A DNA stretch of 10,378 nt from Victivallales bacterium (GTDB lineage Bacteria; Verrucomicrobiota; Lentisphaeria; Oligosphaerales; Oligosphaeraceae), in NCBI GenBank assembly GCA_017431185.1, contig JAFRLP010000353.1, forward strand, positions 1 to 10,378. Reading direction: 5' to 3'. The first letter of the stretch is position 1. Every line of letters begins with the position of its first letter. Below, piece after piece: positions 1-7,829 of the stretch. The position numbers and the translations under genes were made by a program. Below the pieces are notes generated by a model that searched no databases, was not told where the DNA came from, and saw nothing but the letters and a program-made list of their open reading frames with translations.

Positions 1-3
1 GCA

Positions 4-3000
4 TCATTTCACCAAGTCCTCGCAAATGATTGATTGCCGTTCCAGGGAGAGCCAGGGGAAAGCCCCGTCCTCCAGCCAGATGAAGAAATCCTCAACGGGT
101 TCGACTGTCACACTCCAATCTCGTCCATCCATCCCTTTCGGCACGGGAATGCGAAAACGTGCCTGCTTGGCGTTTCCCTCATGGCTGAAGGCGACCTTTC
201 CGTCTGAATCGCGCACCATGATTTTGGCGATTTCCATTGCACCGCCGTCTTGACAGCCCAGGACGAAGTGGCGTGCTCCGTGATTGACCAGAAAATGGAA
301 AGTCGTTTCCTGTTTCCCGAAGAGATGGAATGGCGTATGCCGCCAGGCGCTGTAACCATAATGGGGGGCGTTGACCCGTATATGGTAGAATCGTCCGTTT
401 ATCCGCGCAAACAACCGTTTTTCGGCGGGCAGTTCGAATGAGACCGAGGAGGATGTCTCCTTGCTGAGGTTGATTTTCTCGCGGCGTATTTCTCGGGGAT
501 TTTCATCCAGCACCGCGAAATCTATGGAAGGAGTGAAAGGAACCCCATTTGTGTATGGGGTGAAGTCCAGAGTGACGCGCTGTGATTTGGGCATGGCGGG
601 GAATGCCACGAGATTCTCACCGCGCGTGCCGCCTGTCCATCCTCCTTCAGACACTCGGCTTTCGGTGTTGCCAGGCGTGACCATTGTGTTGCGGTTGTGC
701 AGGATAAAACTTTCATGGAGCAGTGTGACGGGGCTATCGGTGTAATTGACACCGACTTCAAAGCGCTGGGAGGTCGCCTTCGGTGTGTTGCCATCGTGCC
801 GAAATCGCATTTGCACCAGACGGCGCTCTTGTGGCTGGACAAGGTTTTCCTTGCCCATGTCCACCATTGACAAAGACCAGCCTGGCGGCAAATCGGTGGC
901 TGAAACACGTATGGGAAGAACGACGGGAGAGACATTTGTGACTGTCATCTTCACGGCCAATTCCGATTCGCGATCCCCCAGCACAGTTTCATCCTGTTGC
1001 CAGTCGATCTCTGGAAGGATGCCCTCCATCGCCTCCATATACATCAGTTGGGTCAGGACAAAAATTTGTCCCTTGGCGGGAACGGTGACTTCATAGAGGA
1101 GACGAACCAGCGTGCCAGCCGCGCCAAGGCCATGTACTGTCACCTCAAAGAAACCATCATTCGGTATCAATGACACATTTTCCCTCTGTTGGAGGTTCAG
1201 CAACCGAAGTTCCCCTCCTTCGGGCAAGAAGGTCATTTTTTCAGGACGTGCGAGAAGCAGAATGTCCCGCTGAAACCGGGGAGTTGCTGTTTTTCCAGTG
1301 GCGAGCCAGGCTATGGCATTCCCCAGAGCCAGCATACGTTCGCCCCGCCGACGGTCGGGCTGGAACAGGGCGTCCTCTCCAGTGAGCAGTGCTTTCCCAT
1401 CACGGATCGCATGGGTGGAGATGGCGGACAATCCCCGCCAGGGGGTGCGCTGATCATATTCCGCCATCCACGCCTCATCGGCACGATAGGAGATGACCCG
1501 ATAGTCGCCAGGGGGCAAGGAGATGCGTCCTTCTTCGGCAAACAGGATTTCGCCTTGAGTGTCCACGGCGAGCAGGCAGGCGGGTTGGTCGTCTGACAGG
1601 ATAGTGCCCTTGGTTGCCAGGCGGATTTGGGCTGTCAGAACATCCTGATGCAACTGGGCGGTCACGGATGGGTTTTGAGCCAGCAGGCGACACCCCGATG
1701 GTCTGGCCAGGTGGAATGTGCGGTTGAGCCGATTGCGCGGACCGCCTCTCCCTTCCATCCCAAGCCATTGGAATGGGATGGCGTGAAGCGGTGTCTGACG
1801 GTCGTCTTCCAACAGGGTGAGCACCCCATCCTGATGGCGTAGCCAGGCATCCTCACAGCCGTAGATGCGGTCATCTTTGCATGCCAGGGGGGAAAACTCT
1901 CCAACCTGATTGGCAATGAAATTGCAGTTTTCGTAATTTGGCAATTCCCTTGGCGACGGCGGGATATTGTCTCTCACTTCCAGAATGAATCCGCTGTCGG
2001 GTGGCAGGGAGAGTTCAAGGCTGGTGTCATTGGAGATTCGCCCCATTGGGGCAACGGGCAATGGCCAGGTGCGCCAGATGAAATCACCACAGCGGTCGGC
2101 AGGGAGGGTATCTGCCTCCAGCAGGAGCCGGGCTGTCTGATGTTCGCCACTCAGATTGGCCATGACAATTCCCAGTGAATTGTCCTCCGCCTGCCAAAGC
2201 GAACCGACGACGGCCGGTCCGCGCCAAGTCCGTGTGCCATTGTCAAACTTGATGTTGACCGTGTGTGGTGCGGAGAGGAGCGCGGGGGTGCGGCCAGACG
2301 CGTGTCCAGCAGGCAGAAGGGCCATTTCCAGATTTCGTCCGCCATTCAGGAACTTGTTGCCGACACGATACCACGCCTGAGCCAGGTCGCGGGTAAAGTG
2401 ATCATGCGGACAATTGCCTGGTGTCTCGAAGGAACGTGTGCTGTAGCAGAGTTGAATGCCCCATGCGAAACTCAGACCCATGTTCCAACGGAACTGGTCC
2501 AGGGGAACTTTCTGGTTGCAGTCCGAACCATAGAAGAGCGCATAGTCGTGATAGACGTGCGAAAGCAATGGAATGACCTCGTGGACGGGGTTGAAAGCCC
2601 ATCCGTAGCGGGTCAGGTCAAGCATCAGGAAACCGTCCGCGCATCCGATGTAGTGCTCGTTGAAGCATTCGGTGACCAGGAATGGGTCAGGGGTTGCCTT
2701 GCGTCCTGCCTCATGCAGTTCCCGCAGGAGTGTGCGGTTGCCCTGTGTCCAGTAGTTGCCCCCATGCGGGGCGTTGTCTCGTCCAGCGTAGTCCAGTCCT
2801 CCTATTCCAGCCATGACATCAAGGTACTGTCCATCCGTAGCCCACTGGCCCATCAGTCGTGAGGTGACCTCTCGGTATGCTCGTCTCCACAAAGGGGAAG
2901 CTGGATTGGCAAAGTAGGATGGTTGATTGCACAGCGTCCAGATGTCTGGAGCCATGGATTCGTTCAGGATGATCGCCTTTTCCATCCCATGACGGCGGTA

Positions 3001-4233
3001 ATTCTCCGTGTCGGGGTCCAGCACCCCGCAGCAGACGTATGGAGCCACGCTGACATCTGCCTGCCGTAGCGTTTGGACTCCCTCTCGGAACTGTCCCAGC
3101 AAGGGCAAATAGTCGATGTTGTCGTCATCAAACTGGTGCGCTCCGTACTTGTACCAGTGAACGCTCATGGGCACGCGCAGATATTTCTTCAGTTCCAGGG
3201 CACCTGGAACAATGTGGTTTGCGCCATAGTAGAGTTTTCCCCAGAAGACGTTCTCTTTCATTCTGGCGGAAACAGGGTTGTTCGGCGCACGGAGCGGTCC
3301 CGCCTTGCGGATAGTCGGGTAGTTCTGGGCAATTTCCCTGTAGAGTTCCACCGTCTTTCCCTGTCCTCCGCTGAAAACGCCCAGATGGACGGCGTAAGGC
3401 ATCCGATAGTCAAAGCACGGCAGTCCCTTTCCCTTGTCCATCGGCCAGAATGGCCATTGGGGAAAGTGGGTGATGTTCAGCAAGAAGCGCTCATCGCCCG
3501 CACGATTGATTCGCAGTTCCTTGAAGTATCCGTCCCCATCGGCGGCAGCGACAAGGAGTCCTGTTTCGTCAGGCATGGGCGGACGGTGAAAGCCGTCCAG
3601 CATATTTGGGGCAGAGGTGTCTGCGTTGGCGCGAGCGGTGCCGTGGAAGGCGCAGAACTGCATTGACCACTCGCCAGGAGAACTGATTTTGACGGGGCTC
3701 ATGCGTGAGCCAGGCCGACGTACCTGCCTGCCTATGAAATGACCGTAAATCAGTCGGTCTTCGCCCAGTGAGGCAATGTCATCCAGGCAGGGAAAGCGAA
3801 GTTCCTTTACCCAGGGGGCGGCGCGGGATGCGTTTCCGACCGTTTTGACGGCAAGCCGCCAGGTGGCCACGCCGCTGTCATCTTGTAGTGTGGCGGTGGC
3901 AGTGACGTTGCAGCGTTTGTCATCCTCTCGCCAGTTCAGAGTCAGAATCTGTGCGGGACCTTCACGGCGCAGTGACACTTCTGGCGCTGTTGTCGCCCGC
4001 AGGTTGCGTGGCACTGGCACTCCGTTCTGATTGTCCAGCAACAGGATTTCCCAAGGTGTGGCCGTTTGCTCTTGTCCAAGGCAGACTTTACGGCCTGTCT
4101 CCTTGTTCAGGATTTCCAGCAACGCTCCATTTTTGTCAGAAAGATGGAAACTGGCAAGCCCGTTCTCCAGAACTGTGGAATGAACGACGCTGGTGGCCAA
4201 TGCGCAGAGCAGAAGGAGCGTTTGGACTCTCAT
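4..4233 (-). CDS. Large secreted DUF6259-like glycoside hydrolase candidate
   Basis: This 1409-residue protein is probably exported and probably acts on a glycan; the substrate is unknown. Residues 1-19 form a signal peptide: Met-Arg start, a Leu-rich core at 5-15, and a likely signal peptidase I site after Val-His-Ser. Residues about 20-310 look like a beta-sandwich of the kind that precedes catalytic barrels in glycosidases (opening VLENGLASFHLSDKNG). Residues about 325-640 look like a TIM barrel, with strands ending in SVHWYKYG (357-364), VAPYVCCGV (396-404), GQYLDVMAG (468-476) and FLVTECFNEHY (518-528). Asp472 and Glu522 sit at strand ends and are my candidate catalytic acids. The rest appears to be beta-rich: a NEW3-like segment near 1085-1180 and a terminal binding-like sandwich near 1215-1400. 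The overall layout resembles DUF6259 proteins of Lentisphaerota; this is family recall, not a search result. The start has only a weak purine-rich stretch (AGAGAA) upstream. The gene lies 58 bases after the pilin-like gene with no visible terminator, suggesting co-transcription. The stop is at bases 4-6, so the gene is complete. Confidence 0.
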   Translation of the reverse strand: MRVQTLLLLCALATSVVHSTVLENGLASFHLSDKNGALLEILNKETGRKVCLGQEQTATPWEILLLDNQNGVPVPRNLRATTAPEVSLRREGPAQILTLNWREDDKRCNVTATATLQDDSGVATWRLAVKTVGNASRAAPWVKELRFPCLDDIASLGEDRLIYGHFIGRQVRRPGSRMSPVKISSPGEWSMQFCAFHGTARANADTSAPNMLDGFHRPPMPDETGLLVAAADGDGYFKELRINRAGDERFLLNITHFPQWPFWPMDKGKGLPCFDYRMPYAVHLGVFSGGQGKTVELYREIAQNYPTIRKAGPLRAPNNPVSARMKENVFWGKLYYGANHIVPGALELKKYLRVPMSVHWYKYGAHQFDDDNIDYLPLLGQFREGVQTLRQADVSVAPYVCCGVLDPDTENYRRHGMEKAIILNESMAPDIWTLCNQPSYFANPASPLWRRAYREVTSRLMGQWATDGQYLDVMAGIGGLDYAGRDNAPHGGNYWTQGNRTLLRELHEAGRKATPDPFLVTECFNEHYIGCADGFLMLDLTRYGWAFNPVHEVIPLLSHVYHDYALFYGSDCNQKVPLDQFRWNMGLSFAWGIQLCYSTRSFETPGNCPHDHFTRDLAQAWYRVGNKFLNGGRNLEMALLPAGHASGRTPALLSAPHTVNIKFDNGTRTWRGPAVVGSLWQAEDNSLGIVMANLSGEHQTARLLLEADTLPADRCGDFIWRTWPLPVAPMGRISNDTSLELSLPPDSGFILEVRDNIPPSPRELPNYENCNFIANQVGEFSPLACKDDRIYGCEDAWLRHQDGVLTLLEDDRQTPLHAIPFQWLGMEGRGGPRNRLNRTFHLARPSGCRLLAQNPSVTAQLHQDVLTAQIRLATKGTILSDDQPACLLAVDTQGEILFAEEGRISLPPGDYRVISYRADEAWMAEYDQRTPWRGLSAISTHAIRDGKALLTGEDALFQPDRRRGERMLALGNAIAWLATGKTATPRFQRDILLLARPEKMTFLPEGGELRLLNLQQRENVSLIPNDGFFEVTVHGLGAAGTLVRLLYEVTVPAKGQIFVLTQLMYMEAMEGILPEIDWQQDETVLGDRESELAVKMTVTNVSPVVLPIRVSATDLPPGWSLSMVDMGKENLVQPQERRLVQMRFRHDGNTPKATSQRFEVGVNYTDSPVTLLHESFILHNRNTMVTPGNTESRVSEGGWTGGTRGENLVAFPAMPKSQRVTLDFTPYTNGVPFTPSIDFAVLDENPREIRREKINLSKETSSSVSFELPAEKRLFARINGRFYHIRVNAPHYGYSAWRHTPFHLFGKQETTFHFLVNHGARHFVLGCQDGGAMEIAKIMVRDSDGKVAFSHEGNAKQARFRIPVPKGMDGRDWSVTVEPVEDFFIWLEDGAFPWLSLERQSIICEDLVK

Positions 4234-4291
4234 GTTGTGTTCTCTGTGGCGAAAATCGAAAACTTCTCAGGCTGGAGTGGAGAAAAGCATT

Positions 4292-5008
4292 TTAAAGTTT
4301 TCGGCGGAAGTTATAGACCCAGAGAGGATGACCTGAGTCATCGGAATTAAGGGGGGCGTCTTGGTTGCATGTGAAATATTCCGCGTGTCCATCGACCATC
4401 GCCTTGGTGCCTCCGCCTCGTGTTGGGTCATTCGCGTATGGACCATGGCGTAGGTCAACATTGCCGTACTCGTAATTGATGTTGGCCATTCCGCTGTAGG
4501 TTTGAGGATCCTGTTTGACCCGAGTGGTAGAGCATTTGATGCTGTCCGCAAACATGATGATGGCGGACGGACGCCTGACCATGGAGGGATTCCCGTAGAA
4601 GCCGTAGGTCGCGTTCTTTTCCTTCAGCCAGTTGTTGTAGCCATACCAGGCGTATTCGTACACGGAGTCCAGCAGATTGTCTTTTTTGCGTACACCACGC
4701 ACGGTCGGACAGAGCATGGCCTTGGGATCCTTGTGGTAGTATTCATTGTAGAAGAAATAGAACCAGCAGTTGTGGTCGTCGGGAGAGCCTTTCCAGTAGT
4801 CCCCCACTGGTTTGTTTGGCGGATAGGCCGCGTAGTCATCCAGGTAGAAAGACATGTTCAGGCTGAACTGCCTCAGCGTGTTGATGCAGCCTATGGTGCG
4901 TGCCTTGTCACGGGCTTTGCCCAATGCGGGCAGCAGCATGCTCGCCAGAATGGCGATGATGGCGATGACGACAAGAAGTTCGATTAAAGTGAAACTCTGC
5001 TTCTTCAT
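4292..5008 (-). CDS. Prepilin-like protein with H-Xn-DG C-terminus
   Basis: This 238-residue protein has a type IV prepilin / type II secretion pseudopilin N-terminus: a short basic leader (MKKQS), then FTLIELLVVIAIIAILA. Phe6 would be mature residue 1, with the family's conserved Glu at +5 (Glu10). The residue before the cleavage site is Ser rather than the classical Gly. The hydrophobic helix covers 6-29 and continues into LLPALGKARDKAR, usual for this group. The C-terminus has the processing-associated H-Xn-DG signature: His188, then Asp206-Gly207, followed by HAEYF. Here the spacing is 17 residues rather than 9. The start at 5008 is chosen because it gives the normal short leader and has AGAGGA 6 bases upstream. 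The frame is open up to a TTG at 5149, but those extra 47 codons would bury the leader and are probably untranslated. Such proteins are greatly expanded in Lentisphaerota and often sit beside glycosidases. Their actual role is not established; a pseudopilus or surface function is inferred. Confidence 0.
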   Translation of the reverse strand: MKKQSFTLIELLVVIAIIAILASMLLPALGKARDKARTIGCINTLRQFSLNMSFYLDDYAAYPPNKPVGDYWKGSPDDHNCWFYFFYNEYYHKDPKAMLCPTVRGVRKKDNLLDSVYEYAWYGYNNWLKEKNATYGFYGNPSMVRRPSAIIMFADSIKCSTTRVKQDPQTYSGMANINYEYGNVDLRHGPYANDPTRGGGTKAMVDGHAEYFTCNQDAPLNSDDSGHPLWVYNFRRKL

Positions 5009-5014
5009 TTTTCT

Positions 5015-5020
5015 TCCTCT
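5015..5020 (-). promoter_or_regulatory. Ribosome binding site deciding the pilin-like start
   Basis: AGAGGA on the minus strand lies 6 bases before the ATG at 5008. It supports this start over the upstream in-frame TTG (5149) and ATG codons (5071, 5056), which would give abnormally long leaders. Confidence 0.
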
Positions 5021-5055
5021 TTGTGGTTTGGGCGGTAGTTTTGCAATTACCTCCA

Positions 5056-5092
5056 TGTTCAAATGTTCCATTATCAGCAATATCAGGTGTTC
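5056..5092. repeat. Short direct repeats in the divergent regulatory region
   Basis: TGTTC occurs three times (5056-5060, 5064-5068, 5088-5092) and TATCAG twice (5072-5077, 5081-5086). All fall between the pilin-like gene and the AraC-type regulator gene. AraC-family proteins commonly bind direct repeats beside their target promoters, so these may be operator half-sites. They are short, and chance is a real alternative. Confidence 0.
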
Positions 5093-5095
5093 GAG

Positions 5096-5123
5096 TTGCC
5101 GATGTTTTTTTTCAACGTATATT
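5096..5123 (+). promoter_or_regulatory. Possible promoter of the AraC-type regulator
   Basis: TTGCCG (5096-5101) and TATATT (5118-5123) are 16 bases apart. They would start transcription near 5130, leaving a leader of about 19 bases that still contains the GAGG at 5136-5139. TATTAT (5120-5125) is an alternative -10 with an 18-base spacer. The match is moderate. The -10 overlaps that of the opposing promoter. Confidence 0.
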
Positions 5124-5149
5124 ATAACAAAAAAAGAGGCAAAACACAA
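5121..5149 (-). promoter_or_regulatory. Near-consensus promoter for the pilin-hydrolase pair
   Basis: On the minus strand, TTGTGT (5149-5144) is followed after exactly 17 bases by a perfect TATAAT (5126-5121). Transcription would begin near 5114, giving an untranslated leader of about 105 bases before the pilin-like ATG. The -35 box overlaps the first base of the divergent regulator's start codon, so the regulator's coding start and this promoter share DNA. Confidence 0.
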
Positions 5150-6000
5150 TGGATAAAAAGTCCATTATTCATGTCAGAATATTCAGGGACGAGAGTGGCA
5201 TCGCCACGCATCGGGCGGTGTTTGAGCCTTCTGAACGGCTGAAGTCGCTGGGGTTGTGGTTTATCCATGACATGGTGGAATGGCCCTCCTCCAGGAATGG
5301 CTATTTTAATTCACAAGGACAAATCTTTGAATTCTATTCGCTGGCGCAGTTCATTCGCGGTGAGGGGTTGTTCTCATTTGGAGGGAAGGACGAAACACCG
5401 CGCAAACTTGTCCCTGGTGATATGGTTCTGGTGTGCCCTGGCGATCTTCAGCGCTACGGTGGAACGGCGAACAGTGTCTTTGTGGAGGATGCTCTCTGCT
5501 TCAAAGGGCAACTCGCCGACACCCTCCGTCGAGCAGGCGTGCTGAAAACAGGAGTCTATCACTGGGGGAACGACCGCACTCTGCGGGAAATCATCCAATT
5601 GCAGGCCAATCCCACATTTTCGGCACAACTCCGCGCTACCGTGGAACTGCACCGTCTGCTGGTTGAATTGCATGTGAGGTCTCTTTCGCTGGTGGCGGAA
5701 GAAAACTATATCGACGGTCTGCTGGATTCCATCAAGAGGGACATCTCGCGCTGGTGGACGGTTGAGCAACTCGCCTGTCAGGCTGGCGTTTCCCAGAAAA
5801 AACTGCGCCGTGATTTTTTGGCTAGAACAGGAATGATGCCCAAGGCCTACATTGAACTTCAGAAGATGAAGACCGCCGCCGAATTGCTATTGCCTGAATA
5901 TAATGTGATTCAGACGGCTCATCATCTGGGATATCGTGACCAGTTCCATTTCTCCCGCAGGTTCAAGCACTGCTTCGGCTATCCCCCCAGTGAACAGTGA
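5149..6000 (+). CDS. AraC/XylS-family transcriptional regulator
   Basis: This 283-residue cytoplasmic DNA-binding protein has a typical AraC layout. Residues about 15-175 form the N-terminal part, with a cupin-like stretch around 55-115 (VPGDMVLVCPGD at 88-99). In this family that part senses a ligand, often a sugar. Residues about 190-283 hold two helix-turn-helix motifs. The first is near 203-228 (TVEQLACQAGVSQKKLRRDF). The second is near 252-283 and ends in the family signature DQFHFSRRFKHCFGYPPSEQ. The protein stops at that Gln, slightly earlier than many relatives, which add Tyr-Arg and a short tail; both helix-turn-helix units are still present. The start is ATG at 5149 with GAGG 9 bases upstream. 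It is divergent from the pilin-hydrolase pair, which makes it the likely regulator of that pair and perhaps of itself. The ligand cannot be told from the sequence. Confidence 0.
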   Translation: MDKKSIIHVRIFRDESGIATHRAVFEPSERLKSLGLWFIHDMVEWPSSRNGYFNSQGQIFEFYSLAQFIRGEGLFSFGGKDETPRKLVPGDMVLVCPGDLQRYGGTANSVFVEDALCFKGQLADTLRRAGVLKTGVYHWGNDRTLREIIQLQANPTFSAQLRATVELHRLLVELHVRSLSLVAEENYIDGLLDSIKRDISRWWTVEQLACQAGVSQKKLRRDFLARTGMMPKAYIELQKMKTAAELLLPEYNVIQTAHHLGYRDQFHFSRRFKHCFGYPPSEQ

Positions 6001-6102
6001 AAGTGACTGAGGACGGCGGCATTTTCAATCGCTGGACATTGGCAGGTGATTTCCTCCGCAATCCCGCCTGGCAAGTGCGCGTTTGGAATCTCAAGCGACT
6101 AC

Positions 6103-6130
6103 TTGCAAAAACACCTTTGGCAATTACATT
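6103..6130 (+). promoter_or_regulatory. Weak candidate promoter before the ATPase-nuclease gene
   Basis: TTGCAA (6103-6108) and TACATT (6125-6130) are 16 bases apart, each matching the sigma-70 consensus at four of six positions. They lie in the 220-base stretch between the regulator and ATPase genes. I see no convincing terminator there, so read-through from the regulator gene is equally possible. Confidence 0.
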
Positions 6131-6209
6131 TAGAGAGAGTTCAATCGGAATCGGAAATGGAGAGGGCATGGTTCGCAAAGCCGACTACGCAAACTCAAGC
6201 ATTTCAATC

Positions 6210-6215
6210 AGGAGG
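6210..6215 (+). promoter_or_regulatory. Strong ribosome binding site of the ATPase-nuclease gene
   Basis: A full AGGAGG lies 5 bases before the ATG at 6221. It fixes the start and makes overlapping open frames in the same stretch unlikely to be the real gene. Confidence 0.
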
Positions 6216-6220
6216 ACAAG

Positions 6221-7780
6221 ATGGACAGAAGTTTCAACACAGAGGGCCCGTGCCTGCCAGGCGAGCACTATATGCTCCCGCCACTGGAGCGCATTCCAGA
6301 TGCGCTGGAACTGGTGAACGCACACAAATATTTCGTGCTTCATGCCCCACGGCAAAGCGGCAAGACCACCAGTCTGCTGGCTCTGCGCGATGAACTGAAT
6401 CGCCAGGGCGACTGTTATGCGGTCTATTGCTCCCTGGAGGAAGCGGGCGTTGATTTCGGCAGGGGAGATGTCAATCTCGCCATCGCAGGCCAGATTCGGG
6501 AGGATGTGCTGACAGCCGTAAACATACAGGAATTGGAAAATATTCCATTGAACAGAGACCGTCCAGAGGTTGCCACTCGCCTGTTTCTAAATGCCGTTTG
6601 CCGGAAATTGGACAAACCTCTGGTCCTGTTGCTGGACGAGGTGGACTCCATGCAGGGCGAGGGTCTGCTTTCATTGCTTTGTCAACTTCGCAAGGGGTAT
6701 GTTTCGCGTGGCGACACGCCATTCCCCGCCTCAGTCGCATTGGTGGGCATGCGGAACATCCGCGACTATCGGATCCAGATCCGTCCAGAAAGCGAGACCC
6801 TGGGCACGGCCAGCCCGTTCAACATCGCGGCCAAATACCTCACCCTTGGCGTGTTCACCGAAGAGCAGATAGGCGAACTCTACGTCCAGCACACTGCGGA
6901 TACGGGGCAGGTCTTCGAACCGTCCGCCGTCCGCCGTGCCCATTATTGGACGAGCGGCCAGCCCTGGCTGGTCAACGCAATCGCCCGCGATTGCGTCGAG
7001 GAACTCAGCGAGGGGGATAGTACGCGCACAATCACTGCGGAGATGGTGGACAAGGCGGCGCATGGCATCATCCTGCGGCGCGAAGTCCACATCGACAGTC
7101 TTCTGGCAAGACTGCACGAGCCAGCCGTGCGTCGTGTGCTGGAACCCGCGATTGTGGGAGACGACCTGCCCATTGACGACAGCATCGACAGAGATCTCTC
7201 TATGGTGCTTGACATGGGGTTGCTCAAGTATGATGGGAAGAAGCAACTTGTCCCTGCGAATAGAATGTATGCGGAGGTCTTCTTGCGCGTGCTCTCTCAA
7301 GGATACCAGGCTCGTGCGAATACTGCCTTTCCGATAATACCCGCTTGGGCGCGGGAGGATGGCCTGGACATGGATGGGTTGCTTCGGGGCTTTCAGGCAT
7401 TCTGGCGTGAGAACTCGGAGATGTATACGCGGGGAGAGTTGGATTATCCAGAGGCGTTGCCCCATCTGGTGCTGATGGGTTTTCTGCAACGGGTGGTCAA
7501 TGGTGGCGGGCGCATCGTCCGCGAGTGGGCAGTGGGCAGCGGCAGGCTTGACCTGCTGGTGGAATACCGCCAGGGGCGCTATCCCATTGAACTCAAAATC
7601 AAGGGACACGGCAGCCAGGGGGATGGAGTGGCGCAGTTACTGGGCTATATGGACGGACTGGGCGTGTCTGACGGCTGGCTGCTCACGTTCGACCGAACGG
7701 CTGGACTCCCCTGGGAGGGGCGTCTGACCTGGGAGACCATTCAGCGGGACGGCAAAACCGTCCGCTTGGTTGGCGCATGA
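6221..7780 (+). CDS. AAA-like ATPase fused to a PD-(D/E)XK nuclease domain
   Basis: This 519-residue, probably cytoplasmic protein has no signal peptide or membrane segment. The N-terminus (FNTEGPCLPGEHYMLPP, 5-21) is characteristic of a widespread family of AAA-like ATP-binding proteins. The Walker A loop is APRQSGKTT (42-50, Lys48) and Walker B is LVLLLDE (134-140, Asp139-Glu140). A sensor-like strand, SVALVGMRNIRD, spans 171-182. SPFNIAAKYLTLGVFTEEQI (198-217) and TSGQPWLVNAIA (244-255) match the STAND/AAA_35-like lid region. Residues about 425-490 look like a PD-(D/E)XK nuclease: Glu435, GRLD with Asp444, ELK (Glu457, Lys459) and a Q-x3-Y motif (Gln472, Tyr476) as in RecB/Cas4-type nucleases. 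All expected catalytic residues are present. The domain pairing resembles the AAA-ATPase-like plus PDDEXK_9 proteins, whose function is largely unknown. It stands alone between the regulator and the hfl genes; a DNA-processing or defence role is inference only. Confidence 0.
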   Translation: MDRSFNTEGPCLPGEHYMLPPLERIPDALELVNAHKYFVLHAPRQSGKTTSLLALRDELNRQGDCYAVYCSLEEAGVDFGRGDVNLAIAGQIREDVLTAVNIQELENIPLNRDRPEVATRLFLNAVCRKLDKPLVLLLDEVDSMQGEGLLSLLCQLRKGYVSRGDTPFPASVALVGMRNIRDYRIQIRPESETLGTASPFNIAAKYLTLGVFTEEQIGELYVQHTADTGQVFEPSAVRRAHYWTSGQPWLVNAIARDCVEELSEGDSTRTITAEMVDKAAHGIILRREVHIDSLLARLHEPAVRRVLEPAIVGDDLPIDDSIDRDLSMVLDMGLLKYDGKKQLVPANRMYAEVFLRVLSQGYQARANTAFPIIPAWAREDGLDMDGLLRGFQAFWRENSEMYTRGELDYPEALPHLVLMGFLQRVVNGGGRIVREWAVGSGRLDLLVEYRQGRYPIELKIKGHGSQGDGVAQLLGYMDGLGVSDGWLLTFDRTAGLPWEGRLTWETIQRDGKTVRLVGA

Positions 7781-7829
7781 GGGATTGCCATGGGTGCGTC
7801 CTGAATCAGGGAAAACCTTTGTCATTGAC

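Noticed and set aside
2263..2862. A 199-codon plus-strand frame inside the hydrolase gene
   Set aside because: It is antisense to the barrel region of the hydrolase, with no family features.
5009..5149. N-terminal extension of the pilin-like gene from a TTG at 5149
   Set aside because: It would put 47 residues before the leader, overlap the regulator's start codon and include the promoter. The ATG at 5008 has a good ribosome site.
6001..6220. Possible terminator or remnant gene between the regulator and ATPase genes
   Set aside because: I found no GC-rich stem with a following T-run and no recognisable peptide remnant.
5997..6317. A 106-codon frame starting at a GTG overlapping the regulator's stop, which could suggest translational coupling
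   Set aside because: No Shine-Dalgarno sequence, no recognisable domain, and it overruns the well-supported ATPase start at 6221.
6731..7609. A 292-codon minus-strand frame opposite the ATPase-nuclease gene
   Set aside because: Composition and lack of any motif fit a shadow frame. The plus strand has intact Walker and nuclease motifs and a strong ribosome site.
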